From Brevundimonas terrae (GTDB lineage Bacteria > Pseudomonadota > Alphaproteobacteria > Caulobacterales > Caulobacteraceae), in the NCBI RefSeq assembly GCF_011761985.1, contig NZ_JAASQT010000005.1, positions 111,649-175,648 on the forward strand: a stretch of DNA of 64,000 nucleotides. The letters run 5' to 3'. The number at the start of each line of letters is the position of its first letter. Positions within the stretch are counted from its first letter, which is position 1. Position numbers and translations under genes: made by a program. This document shows positions 39,201-47,608 of this stretch, piece by piece. The notes below the pieces were generated by a model. It was given only the letters and a program-made list of their open reading frames with translations. It was not told the DNA's origin and did no database searches.

Positions 39201-40748
39201 ATCGTCGCCCATAGAACCCAGCGCTTCCTTGCCGTCACGCACCAGCGCATCCAGCAACAGGTCACAGTCCTCGCGGCTGAAACCGGCGGCGATCTGGCGG
39301 CGGATCAGGGCGTCGCCCGTGGCGGCACGCGGCTCGGGACCGGGGCCGATCAGCGGCTCCAGATCGACCATGTTGCCGAGCCAGTCCTTATACGGATGGG
39401 CGGCGGCCAGAGCATCGACGGCTTCGTGCTCGTCATAGACACGGCCCGTCTTCAGATCGACGGCGATCAGCTTGCCGGGGCCGATGTGCAGGCGGCGCTT
39501 AACGCGGCCTTCCGGCAGAGGCACCAGACCGGCCTCGGACCCTGCCAGCAGCAGGCCGTCGACGGTTTCAACGGCACGCAAGGGTCGCAAACCATTGCGG
39601 TCCTTACCGGCCACGACCCAGCGTCCATCGACGGCGCACAGGGCGGCGGGACCGTCCCATGGCTCGATGACGGCATTGCAATAGGCATAGAGGGCGCGGT
39701 GTTCGGCCTTCATCATCATGTCGTCGGACGACCAGGCTTCGGGCACCAAAAGGGCCTTGGCCATGGGCGCAGGACGACCGGCGCGAACCAGAAGCTCGAA
39801 CACATTGTCCAGCGCCGCCGAGTCCGAACCGCCCGCCTGAACCACAGGTTTTACCTCGTTGTCGCGATCGCCGAAGGCCGAGGCGGCCATGCGGATCTCG
39901 TGCGACTTCATCCAGTTGAGGTTGCCGTGCAGGGTGTTGATCTCGCCATTATGGGCGAGGGTGCGGAACGGCTGTGCCAGCTTCCATTCGGGGAAGGTGT
40001 TGGTCGAATAGCGCTGGTGGAACAGGGCATAACCAGAGGCGACCGTCGGGTCGTTCAGGTCGATATAGAGCTGGCCCAGCAGTTCGGCGCGGACCATGCC
40101 CTTATAGACAATCGAGCGGGCCGACAGCGAGCAGACATAGAAGCCACCCAGACCCGACTTGGTGACAGCAGCTTCGATGCGGCGGCGACACAGATAAAGT
40201 TCGCGCTCCAGCGTCTCGCCATTGGCGTCGGCCTTCCACAAGGCTTCCGGTGCCGCCAGCATGATCTGTTCGATCTCGGGGCGGGTTTGTTCGGCGCGGG
40301 TGCCGACGACCGACAGGTCTAGCGGCGCCTGACGCCAGCCATAGATATAGAAGCCCGAGCGGATAGCCTCGGCCTCGACAATGGCGCGGGCGCGGTCCTG
40401 GGCACCCAGATCGGTACGCGGCAGAAAGATCTGCCCGACAACAATGGGACCATCGCGCAGGGTCTGGCCGACGGCTTTGACCTGTGCGGCAAAGAAGTCC
40501 TGCGGGATTTCGATCATGATGCCGGCCCCGTCGCCGGACAGGCCGTCGGCATCGACCGCGCCACGGTGGGCCACGGCCTTCAGCGACTGGATGGCCATGT
40601 CCACAACCTCGCGGCGCGGCTTGCCGTCGATGGCGCAGACGAGGCCGACACCGCAGGCATCGCGCTCGGAGTTCGGATCGTAGGAACCGGCGGCGACCAG
40701 TTGCGCGCGGGCGGCTCCGTATTGTTCCAGCCAGTTTTGCTCGGTCAT
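36213..40748 (-). CDS. gltB: Glutamate synthase (NADPH) large subunit
   Basis: The 1511-residue subunit is a class II glutamine amidotransferase domain with nucleophile Cys32 (RDACGVG, after a short propeptide). A central domain, an FMN-binding synthase domain (KPGEGGQLPG and GHNGGTGASPQTS) and a C-terminal GXGXG beta-helix follow. The 3Fe-4S cluster cysteines are in CHSNTCPVGIC near residue 1146. It makes two glutamates from glutamine and 2-oxoglutarate. It is translationally coupled to gltD upstream (ATGA). Length matches bacterial GltB. Confidence 0.97.
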   Translation of the reverse strand: MTEQNWLEQYGAARAQLVAAGSYDPNSERDACGVGLVCAIDGKPRREVVDMAIQSLKAVAHRGAVDADGLSGDGAGIMIEIPQDFFAAQVKAVGQTLRDGPIVVGQIFLPRTDLGAQDRARAIVEAEAIRSGFYIYGWRQAPLDLSVVGTRAEQTRPEIEQIMLAAPEALWKADANGETLERELYLCRRRIEAAVTKSGLGGFYVCSLSARSIVYKGMVRAELLGQLYIDLNDPTVASGYALFHQRYSTNTFPEWKLAQPFRTLAHNGEINTLHGNLNWMKSHEIRMAASAFGDRDNEVKPVVQAGGSDSAALDNVFELLVRAGRPAPMAKALLVPEAWSSDDMMMKAEHRALYAYCNAVIEPWDGPAALCAVDGRWVVAGKDRNGLRPLRAVETVDGLLLAGSEAGLVPLPEGRVKRRLHIGPGKLIAVDLKTGRVYDEHEAVDALAAAHPYKDWLGNMVDLEPLIGPGPEPRAATGDALIRRQIAAGFSREDCDLLLDALVRDGKEALGSMGDDAPPAVLSSLPRPLAHYFRQNFSQVTNPPIDPLREAGAMSLKTRFKNLGNILAHDEAQTDVFILDSPVLTTGMYDRLLGVVADGSTTVIDCTYPVPNATDEAGSGLRAALNCIRDEAEAAARAGSTLIVLTDERGAEDRLSVPMILATSGVHLRLIEAELRTYCSIVVRSAETLDPHAFAVLVGVGATAVNPWLAQELFQDRLERGIYGGLTLKDACLNYKKGIEAGLLKVLARKGISIISAYRGGCEFEVLGLSRALAAEFFPNAPSRISGIGLAGLERAALQRHTAAFGNDAVPSPSMGGFFRIRAGGEAHGHDAKTIHLLQDATNRGDYKRFKQYSAAVAEQADLSLRDLLDFKEGLQPVQLHEVESVSDIRKRFLSQAMSLGALSPEAHETLNIAMNRMGARAVSGEGGEDPARYVPRPNGDNANSAVKQVASGRFGVTAEYLNQCREIEIKVAQGAKPGEGGQLPGFKVTEFIGKMRHAVPGTTLISPPPHHDIYSIEDLAQLIYDLKAINPDAKVTVKLVSATGIGAIASGVAKAKADAILIAGHNGGTGASPQTSIKHAGMPWEIGLAEAHQVLSLNHLRSSVSLRTDGGIRTGRDVVIAALLGAEEFGIGTAGLIAMGCLIVRQCHSNTCPVGICSQDERLRAKFTGTPEKVVNLFTFIAEEVREILASLGARTIDEIVGRTDLLRQVRRGGSHLDDLDLNPLLMKVDVDKPGRLADKHRKEIDESLDAQVLKDAQSFLQSGQTLELSYPLKNTQRTVGAGLSSAIVRKYGPQGPQGRLTLKLEGIAGQSFGAFATKGLVLDVVGEVNDYVGKGLSGAEIRVRPYEWREGQQVCGNTTMYGATSGRLFVAGAAGERFAVRNSGAEAVVEGLGAHGCEYMTGGRVVVLGQTGWNLAAGMSGGELFVLDPDGQATQALNGDLATLGTLNTEAATRLKELVEAHLAATRSPLAQRLLADWGNSLKAFIRIVPQTVRDAEQADKTTEQRATA

Positions 40749-42178
40749 GCTGCGGCTTCCTCGGTACGTGCGCGCAGGTAGCGGTCGATTTCGGCAGCGG
40801 CATCCTGACCGTCGCGCACGGCCCAGACGACGAGTGAGGCACCGCGCACGGCGTCCCCTGCGGCAAACACGCCTTCAAGGCTGGTTTTGAAGCCGCCGCG
40901 CGCCACCTGCACGGTGTTCCAGCGGGACATTTCCAGCGAGGCGTCCATCTGCTCGGCGAAGTTTTCAGGCTCGAAACCGAGCGCCTCGATGACCAGATCG
41001 GCAGCGACATCGAAATCGCTGTCGGCGACAGGCACGATCTCGCGACGGCCACCGGCACCCGCATCGCTCAAGGCCATGCGCTGGGCGCGGACCGCATTGA
41101 CGGTCTCGCCCTTGGACATGAGGGCCTTGGGGGCGGCCAGCCATTCAAAGATGACGCCTTCTTCCTCGGCGTTCTGCACCTCGCGGGCACTGCCCGGCAT
41201 GTTGGCGCGGTCACGGCGATAGAGGCAGGTGACGCGCGTTGCGCCCTGACGGATGGCTGTGCGGACGCAGTCCATGGCGGTGTCGCCGCCACCGACGACC
41301 ACGACGTTTTTGCCCTTGGCGGTATCGGCTTGTACCTCATCGCCCAGATCACGCTTGTTTTGGGCGATCAGGTAATCAAGCGCGGGCAGGGCATCATCGG
41401 GGCCACAGCCGGGAATGCTGAGACGGCGGGCTTGATAGACGCCCATGGCCAGCAGCACGGCATCATGCTTGGTGCGCAAGGCGTCCATGCTGATATCGGT
41501 GCCGACCGAGGTATTGAGCACAAACTGGACCCCGCCCTCGACCAAGCGGTCGATCCGGCGCTGGACGATGTGTTTCTCAAGTTTGAAGCCGGGGATGCCG
41601 TACATCAACAGGCCGCCCGCGCGGTCATGCCGGTCATAGAGGGTGACGCTGTAGCCTTCGCTACGCAGACGGTCGGCGGCGGCCAGACCCGCGGGGCCAG
41701 CCCCCACAATGGCAACGGATTGCCCGCGTTCCGCCAGCGGGCGGATCGGTTCGACCCAGCCGTTTTCAAACGCCTTGTCGGCAATCCATGCCTCGACCGA
41801 GCCGATGGTCACGCCGTCCCAGCCCGATTGCTGAAGCGTACATGCGCCTTCGCACAGACGGTCCTGCGGGCAGATGCGGCCGCAGATTTCCGGCATGGTG
41901 GAGGTCAGGCTGGCGGTCTTCCACGCTTCGCGCAGATCGCCGTCTGCCGACAGGGCCAGCCAGTCGGGAATATTGTTCTGCAAGGGACAGGCATTCTGGC
42001 AGAACGGCACGCCGCAATCGGTGCAGCGCGACGCCTGTTTCTGGCCGCTCTCGGGTGTCGGTTTGAGCGTGATCTCCTCGAACGAGAGCACACGCGACGG
42101 CGCAGGCGACTTATCCAGTCGCCGCGCTTCGATCAGAAAACCACCAGGGTTTGAGCGTCCACCTTTTTGCATCTGCAC
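40745..42178 (-). CDS. gltD: Glutamate synthase small subunit
   Basis: The 477-residue FAD/NADPH protein feeds electrons to GltB. N-terminal 4Fe-4S ligands are Cys52, Cys55, Cys60 and Cys64, plus Cys99, Cys103, Cys109 and Cys113. The FAD motif is VGAGPAGLAAADRL near 157, and the NADPH motif GGGDTAMD. GTG 42178 has GAGAG 7 nt upstream; ATG 42172, two codons later, is the alternative. It is first in the operon, with order D-B, and is preceded by an AT-rich promoter region. Confidence 0.95.
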   Translation of the reverse strand: MQMQKGGRSNPGGFLIEARRLDKSPAPSRVLSFEEITLKPTPESGQKQASRCTDCGVPFCQNACPLQNNIPDWLALSADGDLREAWKTASLTSTMPEICGRICPQDRLCEGACTLQQSGWDGVTIGSVEAWIADKAFENGWVEPIRPLAERGQSVAIVGAGPAGLAAADRLRSEGYSVTLYDRHDRAGGLLMYGIPGFKLEKHIVQRRIDRLVEGGVQFVLNTSVGTDISMDALRTKHDAVLLAMGVYQARRLSIPGCGPDDALPALDYLIAQNKRDLGDEVQADTAKGKNVVVVGGGDTAMDCVRTAIRQGATRVTCLYRRDRANMPGSAREVQNAEEEGVIFEWLAAPKALMSKGETVNAVRAQRMALSDAGAGGRREIVPVADSDFDVAADLVIEALGFEPENFAEQMDASLEMSRWNTVQVARGGFKTSLEGVFAAGDAVRGASLVVWAVRDGQDAAAEIDRYLRARTEEAAA

Positions 42179-42441
42179 AATGTGACTCTCATGGCGCTTG
42201 TGTGCAAATATTTTTCTAAATGGCGATATAAAATATCTAAAGGATATATTTTATTGCTGAGCGTGTAAGTAATTTGCATTTTCTGTGCGGGTAAAATGCT
42301 GCGCCGCGATATAAATATTCGTAGTGTTTGAGAGTGTTTCGCAGTTGTGTGTATCACATAGCTAGGCTGTAGGCAGCCGCAGGGGGAACGGAGTTCTCTC
42401 GACGGGGTTCAATCTCCCATGCAACTCAGGGAGGAGCTGTC

Positions 42442-44880
42442 ATGGCGAGGGTTGAACGCGGTGCGGGTGTAGGAAGCATCCTGATACGAATTCTGGGCGT
42501 CGTGATTGCCATTATCGGGCTGACGCTGGTGATTGGCGGTATCCAGTTGGCGATACTGGGCGGGTCTTATTACTACCTGTTGACCGGTGCCTTAATGGTG
42601 GTCAGCGGTGTCCTGTTGTTCCTGCAAAGGCTCTGGGGCGCGTGGCTCTATGTGCTGATTGTGATCGGCACCGTGGCCTGGGCGATCTGGGAGGTCGGCC
42701 TGAACGGCTGGGCGCTGGTGCCCCGTGTGATCGCGCCGCTGGTATTACTTGTGCCGGTCATTCTTTCGCTGGGGGGACTGAAACGCGAGCGCGGCGGTAT
42801 GGCTGTGCTGGGCGGTTTTGGAGCCCTCGCCGTGGTTTGTATCCTTGGCGGTGTGATTGTCGGCTTTGCCAATCGGGCAAGCATTACCCACCCCGTACCG
42901 GCAGCCGGTCAGGACCTGATCGGCGATCCCGCTGTGCTGAAGGTCAATAGTGACTGGCCCGCATGGGGTGGCTCTGACAGTGCGCAGCGCTATTCGCCGT
43001 TGACCCAGATCACCCGCGACAATGTGGGCAAGCTGGAACGGGCCTGGATGTTCCGTACAGGCGATCTGCCTGAAGAACGCTGGGGGGCGGAGACCACACC
43101 GCTCAAGATCGGCGATACCCTTTATCTTTGTTCGGCTCGCAATCGCCTGTTTGCCATTGATGCTACAACCGGCGAGCAAAAATGGACCTATGATCCCAAG
43201 GTCTCCGACGAGCAGATTCCCTATACGGCGGCCTGTCGCGGTGTGGCCCATTATCAGGTGCCCAATGTCGATGCGGCCCAGCCCTGTGCCTCGCGCATTA
43301 TCGAAGGCACGCTGGATGGTCGCCTGATCGCGGTCGATGCCCGCAACGGCCAGCCCTGTCAGGACTTTGGACAGAACGGCGCTGTCAGCATCAAGCACGG
43401 TATGGGTGATCCCTATCCGGGTATGGTGTCGATTACCTCGGCCCCTGTGATTGTGCGCGGCATTGTGGTGACGGGCCATCAGGTTCTGGATGGCCAGCGC
43501 CGCTGGAATGCTTCGGGTGTTATTCAGGGCTTTGATGCCGTGACGGGGGCTGTGCGTTTTGCATGGGACATGATGCGTCCTGAAACCACGACCCTGCCAC
43601 CGGAAGGCCAGACCTATACGCCGGGTACGCCCAATATGTGGACCACGGCCACAGCGGACGAAGCCTTGGGGCTAGTCTTCCTGCCGATGGGCAATTCTTC
43701 GGCAGACTATTATTCCGGCACCCGTCGTCCGGCCGAGAACGAATATTCGACCTCGCTGGTGGCGCTGGATGTGACCACGGGCAAGCCGCGCTGGCACTAC
43801 CAGACCGTCCATAAGGATGTGTGGGACTATGATCTTGGCTCGCAGGCGACGCTGGTCGATATGCCGATGAACGGCACCATGGTTCCGGCTGTGATCCTGC
43901 CGTCCAAACAGGGCGACATCTATGTGCTGGACCGCCGGACTGGCCAGCCGCTGCACGAGGTTGAAAATATCAAGGTGCCGCAGGGCGGTGTTGAACCGGA
44001 ACAGCGTACGCCGACCCAGCCGACCTCGAAATTCCACACCCTGCGCAAGGCCGATCTGACCGAGCGCGATATGTGGGGCATGTCGCCGATTGACCAGATG
44101 TTCTGTCGCATCCAGTTCCGTCAGGCGGCCTATGAGGGCTTCTTCACCCCGCCGACAGCAGACCGCCACTGGATCCAGTATCCGGGCTATAATGGGGGTT
44201 CGGACTGGGGTGGCGTGGCGGTTGATCCGGTACGCGGAGTGATCGTGGCCAACTATAACGACATGCCTAACCACAATATTCTGGTGCCGCGTGCCGAGGC
44301 CGACAAGCGTGGCTGGTTCCCGCGTGATGACCCCCGCTATATCGAGCGCGAAAAAGAAGCAGCCAATCGTGGTGGCAATCTTTCCAAGTCCAAGGCCGAG
44401 GGCGCAGGCGATCCGCAAACGGGTGTGCCCTATGCCATCAACGTCAATGCCGGCTGGCGCGTGAAGTTCACCGGCCTGTTGTGCAAACAGCCTCCGTATG
44501 GCGGCATCCGCACCATTGACCTGAGGACGGGACGCACCTTGTGGGATCGTCCGTTCGGTACGGCCCGCAAGAATGGACCGTTCGGTATTCCGTCCATGCT
44601 GCCGGTTGAAATCGGCACGCCAAACAATGGCGGCTCGGTGGTAACGGCGGGCGGTTTGATCTTCATTGCTGCGGCAACCGATGATCTGATCCGCGCCATC
44701 GACATCGAAACCGGCAAGACGGTCTGGTCCGATGTCCTGCCCGCAGGCGGTCAGGCCAACCCGATGGTCTATGAGCAGAATGGACGCCAGTATCTGGTCA
44801 TCATGACCGGTGGCCATCACTTCATGGAAACCCCGCGAGGGGATCAGGTGATTGCTTATGCTCTGCCGCAGCGCGGCTGA
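42442..44880 (+). CDS. gcd: Membrane-bound PQQ-dependent glucose/quinate/shikimate dehydrogenase
   Basis: The 812-residue protein has five N-terminal transmembrane helices (about residues 12-140), which carry ubiquinone reduction, then a periplasmic eight-bladed PQQ propeller (about 165-812). Recognisable stretches are WPAWGGSDSAQRYSPLTQI, YTPGTPNMWTTATADEALGLVFLPMGN, and the W-motifs of the blades. It probably oxidises glucose to gluconolactone in the periplasm; quinate or shikimate specificity cannot be excluded. ATG 42442 follows GGGAGGAG. PQQ synthesis genes are not in the window. Confidence 0.93.
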   Translation: MARVERGAGVGSILIRILGVVIAIIGLTLVIGGIQLAILGGSYYYLLTGALMVVSGVLLFLQRLWGAWLYVLIVIGTVAWAIWEVGLNGWALVPRVIAPLVLLVPVILSLGGLKRERGGMAVLGGFGALAVVCILGGVIVGFANRASITHPVPAAGQDLIGDPAVLKVNSDWPAWGGSDSAQRYSPLTQITRDNVGKLERAWMFRTGDLPEERWGAETTPLKIGDTLYLCSARNRLFAIDATTGEQKWTYDPKVSDEQIPYTAACRGVAHYQVPNVDAAQPCASRIIEGTLDGRLIAVDARNGQPCQDFGQNGAVSIKHGMGDPYPGMVSITSAPVIVRGIVVTGHQVLDGQRRWNASGVIQGFDAVTGAVRFAWDMMRPETTTLPPEGQTYTPGTPNMWTTATADEALGLVFLPMGNSSADYYSGTRRPAENEYSTSLVALDVTTGKPRWHYQTVHKDVWDYDLGSQATLVDMPMNGTMVPAVILPSKQGDIYVLDRRTGQPLHEVENIKVPQGGVEPEQRTPTQPTSKFHTLRKADLTERDMWGMSPIDQMFCRIQFRQAAYEGFFTPPTADRHWIQYPGYNGGSDWGGVAVDPVRGVIVANYNDMPNHNILVPRAEADKRGWFPRDDPRYIEREKEAANRGGNLSKSKAEGAGDPQTGVPYAINVNAGWRVKFTGLLCKQPPYGGIRTIDLRTGRTLWDRPFGTARKNGPFGIPSMLPVEIGTPNNGGSVVTAGGLIFIAAATDDLIRAIDIETGKTVWSDVLPAGGQANPMVYEQNGRQYLVIMTGGHHFMETPRGDQVIAYALPQRG

Positions 44881-44988
44881 GCATAAGCTCATTCTTTGAG
44901 TGCCCCTATCGCCCTATCGGGCTAGTTGAGGGGCATAATCTTTCGCCTACCGCCTTCGGCTACTTGAGGCCGTGAGTGCTTAAAATGG

Positions 44989-45016
44989 AAAGGCCGGAGT
45001 TTTGCTCCGGCCTTTT
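44989..45016. terminator. Bidirectional terminator between gcd and proA
   Basis: AAAGGCCGGAG-TTTTG-CTCCGGCCTTTT gives U-tails on the plus strand and, with AAAATGGAAA on the left, weaker ones on the minus strand. It sits between the convergent gcd and proBA genes. Confidence 0.8.
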
Positions 45017-45031
45017 CTGTTGCGAGTATGT

Positions 45032-46297
45032 TTAGGGGCGGGTCTGGCCCTGTCCGCGCACCATGTATTTGTAGGTGGTCAGTTGCTCGGCCCCCACAGG
45101 CCCACGGGCATGCATACGACCGGTGGCAATACCGATCTCACCGCCAAAGCCGAACTCGCCGCCATCGGCATATTGGGTCGAGGCATTATGGACCACGATG
45201 GCGCTGTCCACGCGGTTCAGGAAGGTGGCGGCGGCTTCGGCATCATGGGTGACGATGGCCTCGGTATGGCCCGAGCCATACTGCTCGATATGAGCGATGG
45301 CGGCGTCGATATTATCGACCACAGCCACCGTCAGGACGGGGGCCAGATATTCGGTGGACCAGTCCTCAAGTGTGGCCGCGACCATATCCGGCACAATAGC
45401 GCGACTGGCGCTGTCTCCGCGTAGCTCACAGCCCTTGGCGCGCAGATCGGCGGCAATCAGGGGAAGAAGGTCGGGCGCAATGGCCTTGTCGATTAGCAGG
45501 GTCTCGGTGGCACCGCAGACTGAAACTCGCCGCATCTTGGCATTGACCACGACGGCGCGGGCCATATCGGCATCGGCACCTGAATGGACATAGGTGTGGT
45601 TCATGCCTTCCAGATGCGACAGCACGGCCACGCGGGCCTCGGCCTGAACGCGACCAACAAGGCTCTTGCCGCCGCGCGGGACAATCAGGTCAATCGTGCC
45701 ATTCAGGCCCGACAGCATAAGACCCACTGCCGCACGATCGGGCGTATCGACCAGTTGCACGCAATCGGCAGGAAGGCCCGCTTCGGACAGGGCTTCACCA
45801 ATTAGTCTGGCAATGGCCAGTGACGATTGAAGACAGTCCGAGCCACAGCGCAGGATGGCTGCATTGCCCGAGCGGATGCACAGGGCGGCGGCATCGGCGG
45901 TCACATTGGGGCGGCTTTCATAGATGATGCCCAAAACCCCGATGGGGGTGCGAACGCGGGCAATGTCCAGCCCGTTGACGGGGGCGGTCCAGCGGTCGGT
46001 TTCCACACCCAGAGGGTCTTTGACGTCGGCAATAATATCAACCGCCGCAGCAATGCCTTCGATACGGGCAGGATTGAGCGCGAGCCTGTCCAGCAGAGCC
46101 TCGCTCATGCCATTGGCGCGGCCCTGATCCAGATCGACTTGATTGGCCTCAAGGATGGCATCGGCATTGTGGCGCAGCTTGTTCGCCAGCAGGCGCAGCG
46201 CCTTGGTGCGGGTCTCGCTTGAGGCTTCGCGTAATAGACGGGCGGCATTACGGGCGCGCTGGCCCCGCGCCAGCATGGCGGTGGTCAGGTCGCTCAT
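45032..46297 (-). CDS. proA: Gamma-glutamyl phosphate reductase
   Basis: The 421-residue member of the aldehyde dehydrogenase superfamily reduces gamma-glutamyl phosphate to glutamate semialdehyde with NADPH in proline synthesis. Signature regions are VRTPIGVLGIIYESRPNVT, SGNAAILRCGSD and the catalytic Cys segment RRVSVCGATETLLIDKA. Its ATG overlaps the proB stop by 1 nt (TAATG), so translation is coupled. Size is standard. Confidence 0.96.
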   Translation of the reverse strand: MSDLTTAMLARGQRARNAARLLREASSETRTKALRLLANKLRHNADAILEANQVDLDQGRANGMSEALLDRLALNPARIEGIAAAVDIIADVKDPLGVETDRWTAPVNGLDIARVRTPIGVLGIIYESRPNVTADAAALCIRSGNAAILRCGSDCLQSSLAIARLIGEALSEAGLPADCVQLVDTPDRAAVGLMLSGLNGTIDLIVPRGGKSLVGRVQAEARVAVLSHLEGMNHTYVHSGADADMARAVVVNAKMRRVSVCGATETLLIDKAIAPDLLPLIAADLRAKGCELRGDSASRAIVPDMVAATLEDWSTEYLAPVLTVAVVDNIDAAIAHIEQYGSGHTEAIVTHDAEAAATFLNRVDSAIVVHNASTQYADGGEFGFGGEIGIATGRMHARGPVGAEQLTTYKYMVRGQGQTRP

Positions 46298-47478
46298 TAC
46301 GGTTCCAGAACTAGATCGTTGCGGTGGACGACGACCGACGGGCCGCGATAGCCGATCAGCTTTTCGATATCGTCCGAATGCTGGCCCTTGATGCGGGCCA
46401 CATCGTCATGCGGATAGTTGATCAGGCCGACGCCCAAGCGCGAGCCATTGAGATCAACCAGTCGCACACTGTCGCCCTTTTCAAACCGGCCTGACAGTTT
46501 GACCACGCCGGATGGCAACAGGCTCTTTCCGGCGCGCAAGGCCCGCACGGCACCGTCATCCAGCGTCAGGCTTCCGGCAGGATCGACACTTCCGGCGATC
46601 CACTGTTTCCATGCGGCCAGTGGTGTGGACGAGGCGTGGAACAGGGTGGACCTAGCCCCGTCGCGTACGGCCTTGATGGGGTGGCGACTGAGGCCCGAGG
46701 CAATCAGGGTGGCGCATCCGGCAGAGCCTGCGATCTGCACAGCGGCCAGCTTGGTGGCCATGCCGCCTGTGCCGACACCTGCATCGCTATTGGCCCCTGT
46801 CCCCATGGCCAGAATCTCGGGGGTCAGGCGCTCCACGACCGAAAGATGCTTGGCGTCAGGATCGCGGCGCGGGTCGGCGGTATAGAGCCCGTCCACATCG
46901 CTGAGCAGGACCAGCAGATCGGCTTGAACCAGTTGCGCAGTGCGGGCGGCCAGACGGTCATTGTCGCCGTAACGGATTTCCTCGGTGGTGACGGTGTCGT
47001 TCTCGTTGACCACAGGGATGATGCCATGGGCCAACAGCGCCTGTGCGGTGGCGCGTGCATTCAGCCAGCGACGGCGGCGTTCGGTGTCGTCGCGCGTCAA
47101 AAGGATTTGTCCGGCCATCAGGTCATGCGGGGCCAGTGCCTCTTCCCATGCCTTCATCAGCAAGCTCTGGCCGACGGCGGCGGCGGCCTGTTTGTCGGCC
47201 AGCTTGCGCGGGTCGGTCTGGATGCGGGCACGGCCAAGGGCCACGGCACCGGACGAGACGATAATGATCTCGCGGCCTTCGTGTCGGAGGTCGGCAATGT
47301 CCTCGGCCAAGGCGGCCAGCCATGCACGGTTGGCCTCCTTGCGGCGGGCATCGAACAGCAGGGACGAGCCGATCTTGAGCACGATCTTGCGGGCCTGATC
47401 GAAGCCAGCCTGTGGCGACGTCGCGCCCGAGGCGGGAGCGGAGGGCAGGTCAGAGCGGATATCAGCGGTCAGTGTCAC
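46297..47478 (-). CDS. proB: Glutamate 5-kinase
   Basis: The 393-residue amino acid kinase commits glutamate to proline synthesis. The kinase domain has KIVLKIGSSLLFD near residue 31, SSGAVALGR, PVVNENDTV and GTGGMATKLAA. The C-terminal PUA domain (about 295-393) is retained. The start is GTG 47478 with no clear ribosome site; the first 30 residues are not conserved-looking, so a later start near residue 25-30 cannot be excluded. It is first of the proBA pair. Confidence 0.93.
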   Translation of the reverse strand: MTLTADIRSDLPSAPASGATSPQAGFDQARKIVLKIGSSLLFDARRKEANRAWLAALAEDIADLRHEGREIIIVSSGAVALGRARIQTDPRKLADKQAAAAVGQSLLMKAWEEALAPHDLMAGQILLTRDDTERRRRWLNARATAQALLAHGIIPVVNENDTVTTEEIRYGDNDRLAARTAQLVQADLLVLLSDVDGLYTADPRRDPDAKHLSVVERLTPEILAMGTGANSDAGVGTGGMATKLAAVQIAGSAGCATLIASGLSRHPIKAVRDGARSTLFHASSTPLAAWKQWIAGSVDPAGSLTLDDGAVRALRAGKSLLPSGVVKLSGRFEKGDSVRLVDLNGSRLGVGLINYPHDDVARIKGQHSDDIEKLIGYRGPSVVVHRNDLVLEP

Positions 47479-47548
47479 GCCATCATGACTAATGCCGAAG
47501 CATCTTCACGTCATCACCTCTGTGGTGATAATTTTTCAGATAGGGGCC

Positions 47549-47585
47549 ATAAAAAACGCCCGACAAAGAAGATTTGTCGGGCGTT
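47549..47585 (-). terminator. Terminator after the RND efflux operon
   Basis: AACGCCCGACAAA pairs with TTTGTCGGGCGTT around a 5-nt loop and is followed on the minus strand by TTTTTT. It lies 24 bp past the outer membrane factor stop. Confidence 0.88.
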
Positions 47586-47608
47586 GAAGTTTTGAAGCTT
47601 GTGAAAGC

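Noticed and set aside
44897..44937. TGCCCC/GGGGCA hairpin just after gcd
   Set aside because: The stem is short and no clean U-run follows; the stronger terminator is at 44989-45016.
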